Below are positions 24,739 through 34,383 of a stretch of 64,000 bases of DNA, one piece after another (the stretch's first letter is position 1; each line of letters opens with the position of its first letter). The stretch is from CAYJEQ01 sp964371155 (GTDB lineage: Bacteria; Bacillota; Clostridia; Oscillospirales; Ruminococcaceae): NCBI GenBank assembly GCA_964371155.1, contig CAYJLI010000002.1, positions 62,001 to 126,000 of the forward strand, in the 5' to 3' direction. The notes beneath the pieces are model-generated. The model saw nothing but the letters and a program-made list of their open reading frames with translations, was not told where the DNA came from and made no database searches. The translations under genes and the position numbers were made by a program.

Positions 24739-25290
24739 CTATTTTTTTTCGTCTGAAAAGGCTTGTAAAATTTTTAAATATGCAGAAGTTGGACTTTTAT
24801 AAAAATTTTCTTTTATAAATTCACAATAATGTTCAGTTGGCATAAATAAAGTTAATGACATTAAATCACTACCCAAATCCGATATAGTAATTGTGATACT
24901 ATACCCTTCATCTAATTTCTTAATTTTAACAAAATTAGTCTTTTCAGCTTTTTTGCGTTCAGTATATTTTATAGCTTCTTTAATCGTTTTTTCTCTTATT
25001 GATTTAGGTAAATTACGCTCAAAGACTACTGCTGCTGAGTGTCCGATCTCTGTAAGCAAAAGCTTATCATCATTATCAACAACAATATGGTTTAGTTTTA
25101 TTAGTTTATTCAATGCATCACTATATTCGAAATAATTTACGACTGCACATGATTGAAGAATATGATTTAAATCCATAAACGATAAAGGCATATCAACATT
25201 GTGTATAATATGACAAATTAAAAATTTTATTTCATTAGTAGTTGTAAGTCCCCCGGACTCTACTCCCCCTTTAAATATCTTTTCATCCAT
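24739..25290 (-). CDS. DUF4364 family protein
   Basis: This 183-residue cytoplasmic protein starts with a winged-helix-like region (about 18-80: LICHIIHNVDMPLSFMDLNH, then DALNKLIKLNHIV) and ends in a mixed alpha/beta part. This matches the DUF4364 family found in clostridia, suspected DNA-binding proteins of unknown regulon. It comes 42 bases after recN and is the last gene before a strong terminator. The ribosome binding site is weak: AAAGGA lies 14 bases before ATG 25290. In Bacillus and many clostridia the slot after recN holds spoIVB and spo0A; neither is here. Confidence 0.8.
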   Translation of the reverse strand: MDEKIFKGGVESGGLTTTNEIKFLICHIIHNVDMPLSFMDLNHILQSCAVVNYFEYSDALNKLIKLNHIVVDNDDKLLLTEIGHSAAVVFERNLPKSIREKTIKEAIKYTERKKAEKTNFVKIKKLDEGYSITITISDLGSDLMSLTLFMPTEHYCEFIKENFYKSPTSAYLKILQAFSDEKK

Positions 25291-25332
25291 ATTTTTTTCG
25301 TCATTCCTTTCCGAATGGTTAAATATAATAAG

Positions 25333-26991
25333 CTAAATCTTTTGAGAGTTATTTACTAATTCTTTAGCAGAACTTATTGCTGCATCAGATATGTGTTCAC
25401 CAACCATTATCCTTGCTATTTCTATAATGCGTTGCTCTTTATCAAGTGGAACTACATTAGTAAAAGTTCGATTATTTACTATAGATTTCTCAATTCTAAA
25501 ATGTTGATCTGAATACGCAGCTACTTGTGCTAAATGGGTTACACAAATTAATTGTCTTTGTGTACTACACTCTTTGAGTTTCTTTCCTATTTTATCTGCC
25601 GCTTTACCACTTACACCAGTATCAATTTCATCAAATATCATTGAATTAATATTGTCCTTACCTGCTATTACATTTTTAATCGCTAACATTATTCTGGAAA
25701 TTTCACCTCCTGATGCAATTTTTGAAATTGGTTTTGGTGGCTCTCCTGGATTAACAGATATCAAAATTTGAAGTTTGTCAGTACCATTTTGTGTAAAATC
25801 ACAGGTTTCAAATTCAATAGTTAATTTCACTGAGGACATATCTAAAAATTTCAGTTCACTCTCAACTAACTTAGTAAATTTATTTGCTGAAGCCTTTCTG
25901 AGCGATGTAATGGTTTTCGACTTTACAGTAATTTGTTCAAGGTTGCTTTTTTGCTTTTTGAGTAGAATTTCTAATTTTTCGCCAGATAAGGTTATTTCAT
26001 CAAGCTCTACTTCTGCTCTACAGCCAAATTCTAATATTTCTTTAATTGTTTTACCATATTTTCGTTTTAAATTATATATTACATGTAACCTGTTTTCAAT
26101 ATCGTCAATTTCATTCTGATTATATTCAAAACTTTCAAATCTTTGCCTTATGATAGTACCTATCTCTTTTAATTCATAATAATATTCTCTGCATTTTTCC
26201 GAAGCATTTTCAAGTTCAGGCAAATACTGCTCTAATTTTATAAGTATATCACTTAAACTGTTAATTTGCTCAGGTAATTCTATGTCGCTGTTTAAAAAAG
26301 AATCTGCTTCCGATAAATCTCTTATAATTTGATGGGAATTATCTAATATCTTCTTCCTTTTTTCAAGCTCTTCTTCTTCCCCAATTTCAAGTGCTGCAGA
26401 GTTTATTTCTTCAATTTGATAGGATAAAATATCTATTTTTTGCGCCTTATCAGCTTCAGAAAGAGTCAAATCATTTATCTGTTTATTAATACTGCGCATT
26501 TCATTATAGATATTAAGATAATCTTGCAAATCCGCTGTATAGTCACCATACGCATCTATCAAGGCAAGTTGCTTATCAGCGGAAACAAGTCTGCTACTAT
26601 CCTGTTGACCATGTACATCAACAATATGTTCGGTAATTTCTTTTATAATAGATAAATTCGCCGGCTTACCATTTACTCTACAAGTTGATTTTCCTTCTAC
26701 GGAAATTTCTCTTGAGATTAAAAGATTTTCAGAAATATCGTATCCAAGTTCAGCAGCAATTTTTATTACATTTTTATCTAAATTCTCAAATGTTGCTATA
26801 ATAATTGCTTTTGTTTCACCAGTACGCACAATATCCTTACTTAACTTCGCACCTAAAATAGCATTAATAGCTGTAACTAAAATAGTTTTCCCAGCGCCGG
26901 TTTCGCCTGTAAACACATTAAACCCTTGCTTTAAATTTATTTCAGTTTGCTTTATTACTGCTAAGTTTTCAATATAAAGTTGAGAAAGCAT
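25333..26991 (-). CDS. recN: DNA repair protein RecN
   Basis: This SMC-like ATPase acts at double-strand breaks. The N-terminal Walker A GETGAGKT follows the start closely; long coiled-coil arms occupy the middle, and the C-terminal ABC part has KIASGGEISRIMLA (signature) and IFDEIDTGVSG (Walker B). I chose ATG 26991, giving MLSQLYIENLAVI and 552 residues, because GGAGGT lies 5 bases before it; an in-frame start at 27015 is inside argR. The argR-recN order is standard for Firmicutes. Confidence 0.96.
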   Translation of the reverse strand: MLSQLYIENLAVIKQTEINLKQGFNVFTGETGAGKTILVTAINAILGAKLSKDIVRTGETKAIIIATFENLDKNVIKIAAELGYDISENLLISREISVEGKSTCRVNGKPANLSIIKEITEHIVDVHGQQDSSRLVSADKQLALIDAYGDYTADLQDYLNIYNEMRSINKQINDLTLSEADKAQKIDILSYQIEEINSAALEIGEEEELEKRKKILDNSHQIIRDLSEADSFLNSDIELPEQINSLSDILIKLEQYLPELENASEKCREYYYELKEIGTIIRQRFESFEYNQNEIDDIENRLHVIYNLKRKYGKTIKEILEFGCRAEVELDEITLSGEKLEILLKKQKSNLEQITVKSKTITSLRKASANKFTKLVESELKFLDMSSVKLTIEFETCDFTQNGTDKLQILISVNPGEPPKPISKIASGGEISRIMLAIKNVIAGKDNINSMIFDEIDTGVSGKAADKIGKKLKECSTQRQLICVTHLAQVAAYSDQHFRIEKSIVNNRTFTNVVPLDKEQRIIEIARIMVGEHISDAAISSAKELVNNSQKI

Positions 26992-27007
26992 ATAAAACCT
27001 CCATCGA

Positions 27008-27463
27008 TTAATCACGCATCATTTTCTTCAGTTGTACTGAAAAGTCTGCTGCACTGGTATTATCTTTCATTAATATAAAGATAGTGTCATCACCAGCTAT
27101 TGTACCTAAAACCCCGCTCCACTCTATTGCATCAAGTGAAGCGCATGCAGCATTAGCCATTCCAGTATAGCACTTAACAACTATAATATTATTTGCGAAA
27201 TTAACCTCTTGTACAGCTTCGCTAAAAATTGCATGGAATTTAAATGACATATCCTTACTGCTCTCTCTACCCGCAGTAGCGTATTTATAACTTCCATCCA
27301 TTTCCTGTATTTTAATTAGTCTTAACTCTTTAATGTCCCTTGAAACAGTTGCTTGAGTTACATATAGTCCTTCGTTTTGTAATTTTTTCAAAAGTTCCTC
27401 TTGGGTGTCAATTGCATATTCAGTTATTAGTTGTAAAATTCTTGAATGTCTTTTTGCTTTCAT
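27008..27463 (-). CDS. argR: Arginine repressor ArgR/AhrC
   Basis: This hexameric regulator of arginine synthesis and breakdown binds DNA through an N-terminal winged helix (about 1-70, with TQEELLKKLQ and ATVSRDIKELRLIK) and arginine through the C-terminal domain (GTIAGDDTIFIL with the two ligand Asp residues). ATG 27463 is set by GGTGGAG 6 bases upstream; in-frame ATG 27469 abuts the site. The product has 151 residues. Located between nadK and recN as in other clostridia; arginine genes themselves are not in the window. Confidence 0.94.
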   Translation of the reverse strand: MKAKRHSRILQLITEYAIDTQEELLKKLQNEGLYVTQATVSRDIKELRLIKIQEMDGSYKYATAGRESSKDMSFKFHAIFSEAVQEVNFANNIIVVKCYTGMANAACASLDAIEWSGVLGTIAGDDTIFILMKDNTSAADFSVQLKKMMRD

Positions 27464-27482
27464 ATTCATCTCCACCTTTCAT

Positions 27483-28328
27483 TTAATAAGCTTTAAGTTT
27501 TTTGTTTACTATATCATAAAAATTATTTGCGTCTATTCTTAAAAATTTGACAGTCTTTTCAGAAATTTTGACGCTAATCTCTGAATCTTTTTCAATACGC
27601 AAGGATTCCTCTCCATCTGCCGCTATATAAACTTCGCTATTTCTCGCAGTGAAACTTGGTATGATTGTTAACTCCCTTGTCGGTGACATTATTATAGAGC
27701 GATTAGCAAGTGCATGAGGGCATATGGGAGTTACGATGATTGAAGATATTGTTGGATCTACCACAGAACCACCTGCTGATAATGAATAAGCTGTAGAGCC
27801 TGTCGGTGTAGCAATTATAACACCATCAGCTCTGTAGTCAATCATTGGCCTACCATCACAAAGTAAATTAATATCGATTACTTTATTAATTACACCACGT
27901 GAAATCACTATGTCATTTATTGCATATAGTTTCTTATTGTTTTGTAGCGTAGCTTCGAGCACAATTCTCTCGTCAATAATATAGTCGCCTGTCATTACAC
28001 GATTTAACATTCTTAGCTCGGTTGGCTCGAGATGAGTTAAGTACCCGAGCCTACCTGAATTTACTCCTAAAATCGCTTTATTGTATTTTAGAGCAATTTT
28101 AGCAGCATTTAACATTGTACCATCACCACCAACAGCAACAAAAAAAGTGGATTCTCGTGCAGCTATATCGATTGGTAAAAATTTCACTTTAGTTAAATGG
28201 TTGAATGTATTGAAATATTCTTCTGGTAAGACAGCTGTAACACCAATATCCCTTAATGCATTTATTACGCTTATTGCGTGTTCTAAACCTTTTTCTTTGG
28301 TTAAATTAGGTAAAATAAGAAAATTCAT
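27483..28328 (-). CDS. nadK: NAD kinase
   Basis: This enzyme phosphorylates NAD+ to NADP+. The motif FVAVGGDGTMLNAAK, the NSGRLGYL segment, and the C-terminal TPTGSTAYSLSAGG are the NAD-kinase fingerprints. ATG 28328 has AAGGGGA 7 bases upstream and gives 281 residues; an upstream in-frame ATG at 28352 would overlap tlyA. It sits between tlyA and argR, tightly spaced, so it is part of the long operon. Confidence 0.95.
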   Translation of the reverse strand: MNFLILPNLTKEKGLEHAISVINALRDIGVTAVLPEEYFNTFNHLTKVKFLPIDIAARESTFFVAVGGDGTMLNAAKIALKYNKAILGVNSGRLGYLTHLEPTELRMLNRVMTGDYIIDERIVLEATLQNNKKLYAINDIVISRGVINKVIDINLLCDGRPMIDYRADGVIIATPTGSTAYSLSAGGSVVDPTISSIIVTPICPHALANRSIIMSPTRELTIIPSFTARNSEVYIAADGEESLRIEKDSEISVKISEKTVKFLRIDANNFYDIVNKKLKAY

Positions 28329-28344
28329 ATCTTTCCCCTTATAA

Positions 28345-29142
28345 TTAATCAAGTTTTAAGTGTGCTTCATTCACCACTGACTGTGGTAATTCATCACTAA
28401 AATTGCAATCACCTAATTTTGAAATGTGCAGAAGATATTCCATATTTCCCTCAGGTCCTCTTATAGGTGAGTATGTAAGATTTCTAATATTAAATCCAAT
28501 TTTCTTTGAAAATAAAATTATCTTATTTACTACTTCAAGGTGAATATTTTTATCTTTGACTACACCTTTTTTACCAACTTTATCCCTACCCGCTTCAAAC
28601 TGTGGCTTAATTAGGCATATGCACTCGCCAGCCTCTGAAAGCAGATTATATACTACTGGTAATATGAGCTTAAGCGATATAAACGACACATCAACAGAAA
28701 CAAAATTTAGATCTTCCTTAATATCATCCTTCGTTAAATATCTAATATTGGTACGTTCCATGTTTACTACTGCTGGATTATTCCTCAGGCTCCATGCAAG
28801 CTGCCCATAACCTACATCAACTGAGTATACTTTTTGTGCTTTGTTTTGAAGCATACAGTCAGTAAATCCACCTGTTGAAGCACCAAAATCGCCACAAATT
28901 AAATTCTCTAAATTAATACCAAATTTAACTATTGCCTTTTCGAGTTTTAATCCACCGCGGCTAACATATTTTAATTTTTCGCCTCTTATTTCAATCTCAT
29001 CTTTTTCACTGACTTCATTGCCTGCTTTATCACTTTTTTGATTATTTACATAAACGATTCCGGCCATAATCATTGATTTAGCTTTTTCTCTTGACTCTGC
29101 ATAGCCATTTTCCATCAAAAAAACATCAAGTCTAACTTTCAT
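28345..29142 (-). CDS. tlyA: TlyA family rRNA 2'-O-methyltransferase
   Basis: The first 65 residues form an S4 RNA-binding domain (MKVRLDVFLMENGYAESREK). An FtsJ-type SAM-dependent domain follows, with DFGASTGGFTDCMLQ and the conserved DVSFISL. TlyA proteins methylate ribose groups in 16S and 23S rRNA; older databases call them hemolysins. Length 265 is usual. Its start overlaps the dxs stop by 11 bases, which points to coupled translation. Confidence 0.94.
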   Translation of the reverse strand: MKVRLDVFLMENGYAESREKAKSMIMAGIVYVNNQKSDKAGNEVSEKDEIEIRGEKLKYVSRGGLKLEKAIVKFGINLENLICGDFGASTGGFTDCMLQNKAQKVYSVDVGYGQLAWSLRNNPAVVNMERTNIRYLTKDDIKEDLNFVSVDVSFISLKLILPVVYNLLSEAGECICLIKPQFEAGRDKVGKKGVVKDKNIHLEVVNKIILFSKKIGFNIRNLTYSPIRGPEGNMEYLLHISKLGDCNFSDELPQSVVNEAHLKLD

Positions 29143-30991
29143 AAAATTTTTTCACCTTATTATACATTGAAATTCTATCCATTAAAAGAGTAGAGTGTGC
29201 CGTTTTTATATCCGATTGCCCAACGAAACCGTCTATTGCTGTTAGATCAAAGTTACCTTTGTATCCAGATTGTAAAAGCTTTAGAGCAATACCTTCACCA
29301 ACTCCACCAGCCCGAATACCTTCTTCATAAAAGAATATATTATCATATTTACAGAGAATACTAATAATTTCGGGATTTATCGGATGAATTTTTGTTATAT
29401 TCATTAAAGAAATATCATGTAAATTCATTTTTAACATTTCTCCACATCCACAAACTTCTGACCAAATGCGTCCATATGTAACTATAATTTTATCGCTATT
29501 TGAATTATAGTAATTAAAATCAATATTTTCATCATTGTATTCTTTCAAAAGTTCTGGCTCGCTACCTCTTGGATAACGAAGAACTACTGGGGTTCTATGA
29601 TCATTTAAACAGCATTTTAAAGCTTTATTTAATTTTTTATAACTTGCAGGAGAATAGATTGTAATATCTGGTATACTTCGAAGCATAGCAACATCTAAAA
29701 TCCCTTGATGCGTTTCACCATCTTCACCAACAATTCCAGCTCTGTCCACTGCAAACACAATATGTTGACTCTCAATAGATGCATCATGTACTATTTGATC
29801 ATAACACCTTTGAATAAAGGTAGAATAGAGTGCCACTACAGGCTTTAGCCCTTTTGAAGCAAGTCCTGCTGCAAATGTTACCGCATGTTCTTCAGCAATA
29901 CCCGTATCAAAAAATCTACTCTGATTTGAATAATTATCTGCAAATTCTTTTAAACCCGTTCCATCCGTCATGGCTGATGTAATAGCAACAATTTTTTTAT
30001 CAGTTCTCGCAAGTTCATTAAGTGTTTTTCCAAATGTGTGTGAAAAGCTTTCATTTTTAAGATTAATGCCAATCGATTTGTCAAATGAAGATACTCCATG
30101 ATAATGCTCCGGATTTTTTTGTGCTGGTGTATATCCCTTGCCTTTTTTTGTATTTACATGTACTACAACAGGTTTATTTAAATTTTTCGCTCTATTGAGT
30201 ACCTGTGTTAGAGAAGTTAAATCATGTCCATTTACTGGACCTAAATATGTAAATCCAAAGCTCTCAAAAAAATTACACTGATACAAGTAATTCTTTAAAG
30301 CATTTTTTGAAATTGATATTACAGATTTAGCCGTGTTCCCTACTACTGGGATGTTACTTACACTTTTTTCTATCATATCTTTAGTTTGAAAATATTTATT
30401 TGTACTGCGTATTTCCGCTAAATATTTTGCAACTGCACCTACATTGCTCGATATGGACATTTCATTATCATTTATAATCAAAATTAATTTTTCACTACTT
30501 CTACCTGCATTGTTCATCGCTTCAAATAACATACCGTTTCCTAAAGCTCCATCGCCTGTTACAGAAATTGTATTAGACTTTTTACCAGATAATCGATTTG
30601 CAACTGCTATTCCATATGCAGCAGAAAGTGAGTTACCTGCATGTCCTGCAATAAATGCATCACAAGGGTGTTCGGAGGGTCTTGTAAATCCTGAAATTCC
30701 ACCGGTACATCTTAGCGTATTAAAACATTCTCTTCGCCCTGTAATAATCTTATGCGTATATGCTTGATGTCCTACATCCCAAAGAATACTATCAACTGGA
30801 GAATTAAAAACCTTATGAATAGCAACTGTCAATTCTACTGTACCTAAATTTGACGCAAGATGTCCGCCTGTCTTAGAAACATTGTCAACTAAAAATTCCC
30901 TTATTTCACTGCATAGCATATCGAGCTGTTCAATGGTTAGTTTTTTAATATCATGTGGCGAATTTATTTTATTTAAAAATTTATAATCCAT
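29132..30991 (-). CDS. dxs: 1-deoxy-D-xylulose-5-phosphate synthase
   Basis: This thiamine-diphosphate enzyme joins pyruvate and glyceraldehyde 3-phosphate in the first step of the MEP isoprenoid pathway. Landmarks are DVGHQAYTHKIITGR near residue 75, the TPP motif GDGALGNGMLFEAMN, the catalytic Glu in EEHAVTFAAGLA and the C-terminal transketolase domain. Length 619 fits. ispA, which uses the pathway's products, is two genes upstream. RBS AAGGATG. Confidence 0.97.
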   Translation of the reverse strand: MDYKFLNKINSPHDIKKLTIEQLDMLCSEIREFLVDNVSKTGGHLASNLGTVELTVAIHKVFNSPVDSILWDVGHQAYTHKIITGRRECFNTLRCTGGISGFTRPSEHPCDAFIAGHAGNSLSAAYGIAVANRLSGKKSNTISVTGDGALGNGMLFEAMNNAGRSSEKLILIINDNEMSISSNVGAVAKYLAEIRSTNKYFQTKDMIEKSVSNIPVVGNTAKSVISISKNALKNYLYQCNFFESFGFTYLGPVNGHDLTSLTQVLNRAKNLNKPVVVHVNTKKGKGYTPAQKNPEHYHGVSSFDKSIGINLKNESFSHTFGKTLNELARTDKKIVAITSAMTDGTGLKEFADNYSNQSRFFDTGIAEEHAVTFAAGLASKGLKPVVALYSTFIQRCYDQIVHDASIESQHIVFAVDRAGIVGEDGETHQGILDVAMLRSIPDITIYSPASYKKLNKALKCCLNDHRTPVVLRYPRGSEPELLKEYNDENIDFNYYNSNSDKIIVTYGRIWSEVCGCGEMLKMNLHDISLMNITKIHPINPEIISILCKYDNIFFYEEGIRAGGVGEGIALKLLQSGYKGNFDLTAIDGFVGQSDIKTAHSTLLMDRISMYNKVKKFYES

Positions 30992-31005
30992 TTTATATCA
31001 TCCTT

Positions 31006-31533
31006 CTATGGTAACGGTATGATTGTTGCAACTAAAATTCCCAAAAGTGCACCTCCAAGTACTTCCATTGGTGTGTGCCCTATATATTCTTTTAATTTTT
31101 TCTCTTTATATAATTCTTCGTTATACTCTTCAATGTTATCAAAAGTACTATCAATTTGCGTTTCTTCTTCTTTTTCGATAGAAATACCGAGTTCTCTCCA
31201 AAAATCTGATGGATTTTCTCTAAATCCTTTAACAATTTTATTAATAACTTTTGCTTGTTCACCTGCTGCACGCCTTACGCCCATAGCATCATACATTACA
31301 ATGGTGGCAAGAGCGAGAGAAATCGCAAACTCCGGAGATGATACGCCAAGTTGCTTAGCTGCAGCAACAGTAAGTGAGCAAACAAATGCAGAATGAGCAC
31401 TTGGCATTCCTCCAGCACCTACAAGTCTTTCAGGATTAAAAGTTTTATATTCAAAAAAATTAATAAAAGTCTTTAATATTTGCGCTGATGCCCAAGCCGT
31501 CACCATTACAATCAATAAGTAGTTTTGAAACAT
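31006..31533 (-). CDS. Divergent PAP2 family membrane protein (YuiD/DUF212)
   Basis: This 175-residue membrane protein has about four hydrophobic segments and the family marks GGMPSAHSAFVCSL and DAMGVRRAAGEQAKVIN. This is the divergent PAP2 (acid phosphatase/vanadium haloperoxidase-related) group. It probably acts on a lipid or prenyl phosphate; its position between ispA and dxs supports a role in isoprenoid or undecaprenyl phosphate metabolism, but this is inference. A hydrophilic loop with many Glu (about 105-145) is inserted before the last segment. AGGTG site; 14 bases before dxs. Confidence 0.9.
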   Translation of the reverse strand: MFQNYLLIVMVTAWASAQILKTFINFFEYKTFNPERLVGAGGMPSAHSAFVCSLTVAAAKQLGVSSPEFAISLALATIVMYDAMGVRRAAGEQAKVINKIVKGFRENPSDFWRELGISIEKEEETQIDSTFDNIEEYNEELYKEKKLKEYIGHTPMEVLGGALLGILVATIIPLP

Positions 31534-31555
31534 GAAATTTACACCTATCTTTAAA

Positions 31556-32443
31556 TTAATATACTCTATTTTTCAACCATTCAGTAAATTGTAAAATAAA
31601 ATCTGAGCATATAGAATTTTCTTTCAAAATATCAGTAGCTTTTATAAACAGTTCGTTGTAAGTTTTCGTTGCAGATTCTACTCCATATAGTGTTACATAA
31701 GTAGTTTTATTATTGAGAGCATCACTGCCAATAGGTTTTCCGAGTAAGCTTTCATTTCCTATTACATCTAATATGTCGTCCTGAATTTGAAAAGCAAGTC
31801 CAATTAAAGCTGCATATTCATCGACCGACGAAATTACCTGTTCATCAGCATCTGCAATTATTGCTCCTATTTTACATGCCGCACGAATTAACTCGCCTGT
31901 CTTTAGCTTATGAAGTGTATTTAAGAGTTCTTCGGATATTTGATTGGTTTCATTCAAAATATCAATGCATTGTCCTCCAATCATTCCATCAGCACCTACA
32001 GCTTTTGACAACAATAGTAAAATTTTCACCTTTGTTGAATCATCAATATAATTACTTTCAAGTATTATATTAAATGCATATGTCAAAAGTGCATCTCCAG
32101 CAAGGAGTGCGGTAGCTTCATCAAAAGCTTTATGACAAGTAGGCTTACCTCTTCGTAAATCATCATTGTCCATACAGGGTAAATCATCATGTATAAGTGA
32201 ATATGCATGTATCATTTCTATAGCCGACGCAGCAACAATAAGTGCATCTTTATTTACATTTAGTGATTCTCCGATACCCATTAAAAGTAGTGCCCTGATG
32301 CGTTTTCCTCCATTTAAGGTACTATAACGCATCGCTTCCCACACTTTCTGATGTGGTGAAACAGGCACACTAAGATAATGATTTAGTGCACTTTCAACTA
32401 AATTTATTTTTAAATCAAGCTCCAACTTAAAATTTTTATTCAA
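31556..32443 (-). CDS. ispA: Farnesyl diphosphate synthase (polyprenyl synthetase)
   Basis: This is a trans-prenyl transferase making farnesyl or geranylgeranyl diphosphate from IPP and DMAPP. The first Asp-rich motif is DDLPCMDNDD and the second is QIQDDILD; GGKRIR and the residues before the first motif set chain length to a short product. 295 residues. The start appears to be TTG 32443, with AAGGTGG about 12 bases upstream, a rather long spacing; no better start is visible. It is followed by the PAP2 gene. Confidence 0.93.
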   Translation of the reverse strand: MNKNFKLELDLKINLVESALNHYLSVPVSPHQKVWEAMRYSTLNGGKRIRALLLMGIGESLNVNKDALIVAASAIEMIHAYSLIHDDLPCMDNDDLRRGKPTCHKAFDEATALLAGDALLTYAFNIILESNYIDDSTKVKILLLLSKAVGADGMIGGQCIDILNETNQISEELLNTLHKLKTGELIRAACKIGAIIADADEQVISSVDEYAALIGLAFQIQDDILDVIGNESLLGKPIGSDALNNKTTYVTLYGVESATKTYNELFIKATDILKENSICSDFILQFTEWLKNRVY

Positions 32444-32468
32444 TTAAATCGTATACCACCTTAGAAAT

Positions 32469-32660
32469 TTATTTTATCTCGGCTTGCTCAACTAAAAGTT
32501 TTGCTTCAGAAAGCTTATTACTGCAAAAATTCGCTAAGTCCAGTCCCTCTTTATAGAATTTAATCAAATCATCAAGAGGTAAATCACTTTTTTCAATTTC
32601 ATTTAAAATTTCATCAAGGCGATTTAAAGCTTGTTCAAACGTTTTCTTTTTTACAGTCAT
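32469..32660 (-). CDS. xseB: Exodeoxyribonuclease VII small subunit
   Basis: This 63-residue helical protein has the XseB pattern TFEQALNRLDEILNEIEKSDLPLDDLIKFYKEGLDLA. Several copies bind each XseA to form the single-strand-specific nuclease. Its start overlaps the end of xseA by 26 bases. AGGAGA site 8 bases before ATG. Confidence 0.95.
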   Translation of the reverse strand: MTVKKKTFEQALNRLDEILNEIEKSDLPLDDLIKFYKEGLDLANFCSNKLSEAKLLVEQAEIK

Positions 32661-33870
32661 ATGCTATATCTCCTATTTTAGTTATTTCATAAACATGTGA
32701 TAAAATTTCACTGGAATCAGTAATTGTTTTTATAGTGTCACCCACACTTACATCGTTAATTTTTTTATTATCCTCAGAAAATGTAAAAGTATATCCCCTA
32801 TTTAAAATTTGAAATGGATTTAGTGAGGAAAGTAGTTTAAGTTTATATGATAACCGTTCAGATTTTTGAGATATCCGTTCTTTGATTAGTTGATCCAATT
32901 TATCTTCAATAAGAGAAATGTTAAGATAATGTTGGTCTATTTGTCGTTTAGGATTATATAAACTGAGTTTATTGTTTTTTTGATTAATATCTTCAATTTT
33001 TTTCATGATAAAATCAGAAACAGTTGATTTTAAATAAGATTTTTGCATATCAAGATTAGCTTTAATAATATTAATATCTAATGCGACAAGCTCTGCAGCT
33101 TCTGAGGGAGTTGCTGCCCTTAAATCAGCTGCAAAATCAGTTAGAGTATAATCCACTTCATGACCAACGGCGGATATTATAGGAATATCTGAGTTAGCAA
33201 CCGCTCTTACTATTTGCTCTTCATTAAAAGCCCATAGGTCCTCTATTGAACCACCACCTCGGCTCAATATAATTGTGTCGCATACATTCTCTTTGTTTGC
33301 AAAGTTAATTGCTTTGACTATATCCGGCACTGCTTTAGTCCCTTGTACACTAACCGGATAAATAATCACCCTACCGATAGGGTATCTTCTGGAGAGAATA
33401 TTTAACATATCTTTTAAAGCAGCGCCATCAGTAGATGTTATTAACCCGATACATTTGGGCATTTTAGATATATTTTTTTTACGGTCTTGGTTAAATAAGC
33501 CTTCAGCTGCAAGCTTTACTTTCAGCTGCTCATATGCAACAGCTAATGCACCCATTCCATCTGGCTGCATATCAGTAGCGTAAAACTGAAAAGCACCATC
33601 TCTTTCAAAGAGTGATACTGATCCACCAAGTATTACTGACATCCCATCAGTTGGTGTAAATTTTAAAAATTTCACCGAAGAAGCAAACATAATACACTTC
33701 ACTGCAGATTTAGTATCTTTAAGAGTAAAATAATAATGTCCTGATTTATAATGATTAACAAAATTAGAAATTTCGCCCTTTATGTATAGTGAAGAAAGCA
33801 GAGCATTTTCCTCAATTATAGATTTAACATATTTATTTAGTTGTGAAACGGTTAAAATTTGCAGTTGCAT
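32635..33870 (-). CDS. xseA: Exodeoxyribonuclease VII large subunit
   Basis: This catalytic subunit degrades single-stranded DNA from both ends. It has an N-terminal OB fold (TVSQLNKYVK, YIKGEISNF, GHYYFTLKD), a catalytic domain with the family marks GLITSTDGAALKD, RGGGSIEDLWAFN and SAVGHEVDYTL, then coiled-coil helices. Start at ATG 33870 because GGGGG lies 5 bases upstream; this gives 411 residues. In Bacillus folD lies between nusB and xseA; it is missing here. Confidence 0.95.
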   Translation of the reverse strand: MQLQILTVSQLNKYVKSIIEENALLSSLYIKGEISNFVNHYKSGHYYFTLKDTKSAVKCIMFASSVKFLKFTPTDGMSVILGGSVSLFERDGAFQFYATDMQPDGMGALAVAYEQLKVKLAAEGLFNQDRKKNISKMPKCIGLITSTDGAALKDMLNILSRRYPIGRVIIYPVSVQGTKAVPDIVKAINFANKENVCDTIILSRGGGSIEDLWAFNEEQIVRAVANSDIPIISAVGHEVDYTLTDFAADLRAATPSEAAELVALDINIIKANLDMQKSYLKSTVSDFIMKKIEDINQKNNKLSLYNPKRQIDQHYLNISLIEDKLDQLIKERISQKSERLSYKLKLLSSLNPFQILNRGYTFTFSEDNKKINDVSVGDTIKTITDSSEILSHVYEITKIGDIAYDCKKENV

Positions 33871-33904
33871 ATATGCCCCCATTAAAGACAAAATAATCTA
33901 ATAA

Positions 33905-34315
33905 TTATTGTAGAGTTATTGTATCAAGACTTTTTATAAAACTACCTAAAATACCGTTGATATACGCTGCATCTTCTTCACTTGAATATTTCTTAGCAAG
34001 TTCTATTGCTTCATTGGCTGATACACTCTCAGGTATATCATCTCGATAAGCAATTTCTGTCATAGATAGCCTTAATATAGCAAGCGTAGTTTTTGGCAAT
34101 CGATTAATTTTCCATTTAGTTGAGAATTTTTCTATATAAGTATCGCAAAAATCGATATGCGAAATAGCTAACTTAGCTAACTCATATCCAAATGAATTCT
34201 TTTTTATTTGTCTACCTTCATCGCCATTTTCTATTATGCTATCCATATCTTCACCGCTAAAGCTATATTCAAACAATATAATAAATGCCAATTCTCGTTC
34301 TTCGCTTCTTTTCAT
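33905..34315 (-). CDS. nusB: Transcription antitermination factor NusB
   Basis: This small all-helical RNA-binding protein pairs with NusE (S10) on rRNA boxA. Features are RELAFIILFEYSF near the N-terminus and the C-terminal IPESVSANEAIELAKKYSSEEDAAYINGILG. ATG 34315 is supported by GAGGTG 5 bases upstream (136 residues). It follows the Asp23-type gene after a terminator-like hairpin and begins the xse/ispA/dxs run. Confidence 0.94.
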   Translation of the reverse strand: MKRSEERELAFIILFEYSFSGEDMDSIIENGDEGRQIKKNSFGYELAKLAISHIDFCDTYIEKFSTKWKINRLPKTTLAILRLSMTEIAYRDDIPESVSANEAIELAKKYSSEEDAAYINGILGSFIKSLDTITLQ

Positions 34316-34340
34316 CTTGCACCTCATAAGTTTATTAAAA

Positions 34341-34375
34341 GAAAATTAAACCCTCCAAAGGTATTCAGAGGGTTT
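34341..34375 (-). terminator. Intrinsic terminator or attenuator between Asp23 gene and nusB
   Basis: Stem 34348-34355 with 34368-34375 is followed on the minus strand by a TTTAATTTTCT tail. It lies between the Asp23-type gene and nusB, so it may cut the level of downstream transcription or force nusB to use its own promoter. Confidence 0.6.
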
Positions 34376-34383
34376 GGGTTGGA

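Noticed and set aside
5914..34368. A 13-base word shared by the hairpins at 5914-5926 and 34356-34368
   Set aside because: In AT-rich DNA of this length a chance match of 13 bases is expected; the two hairpins are otherwise different.
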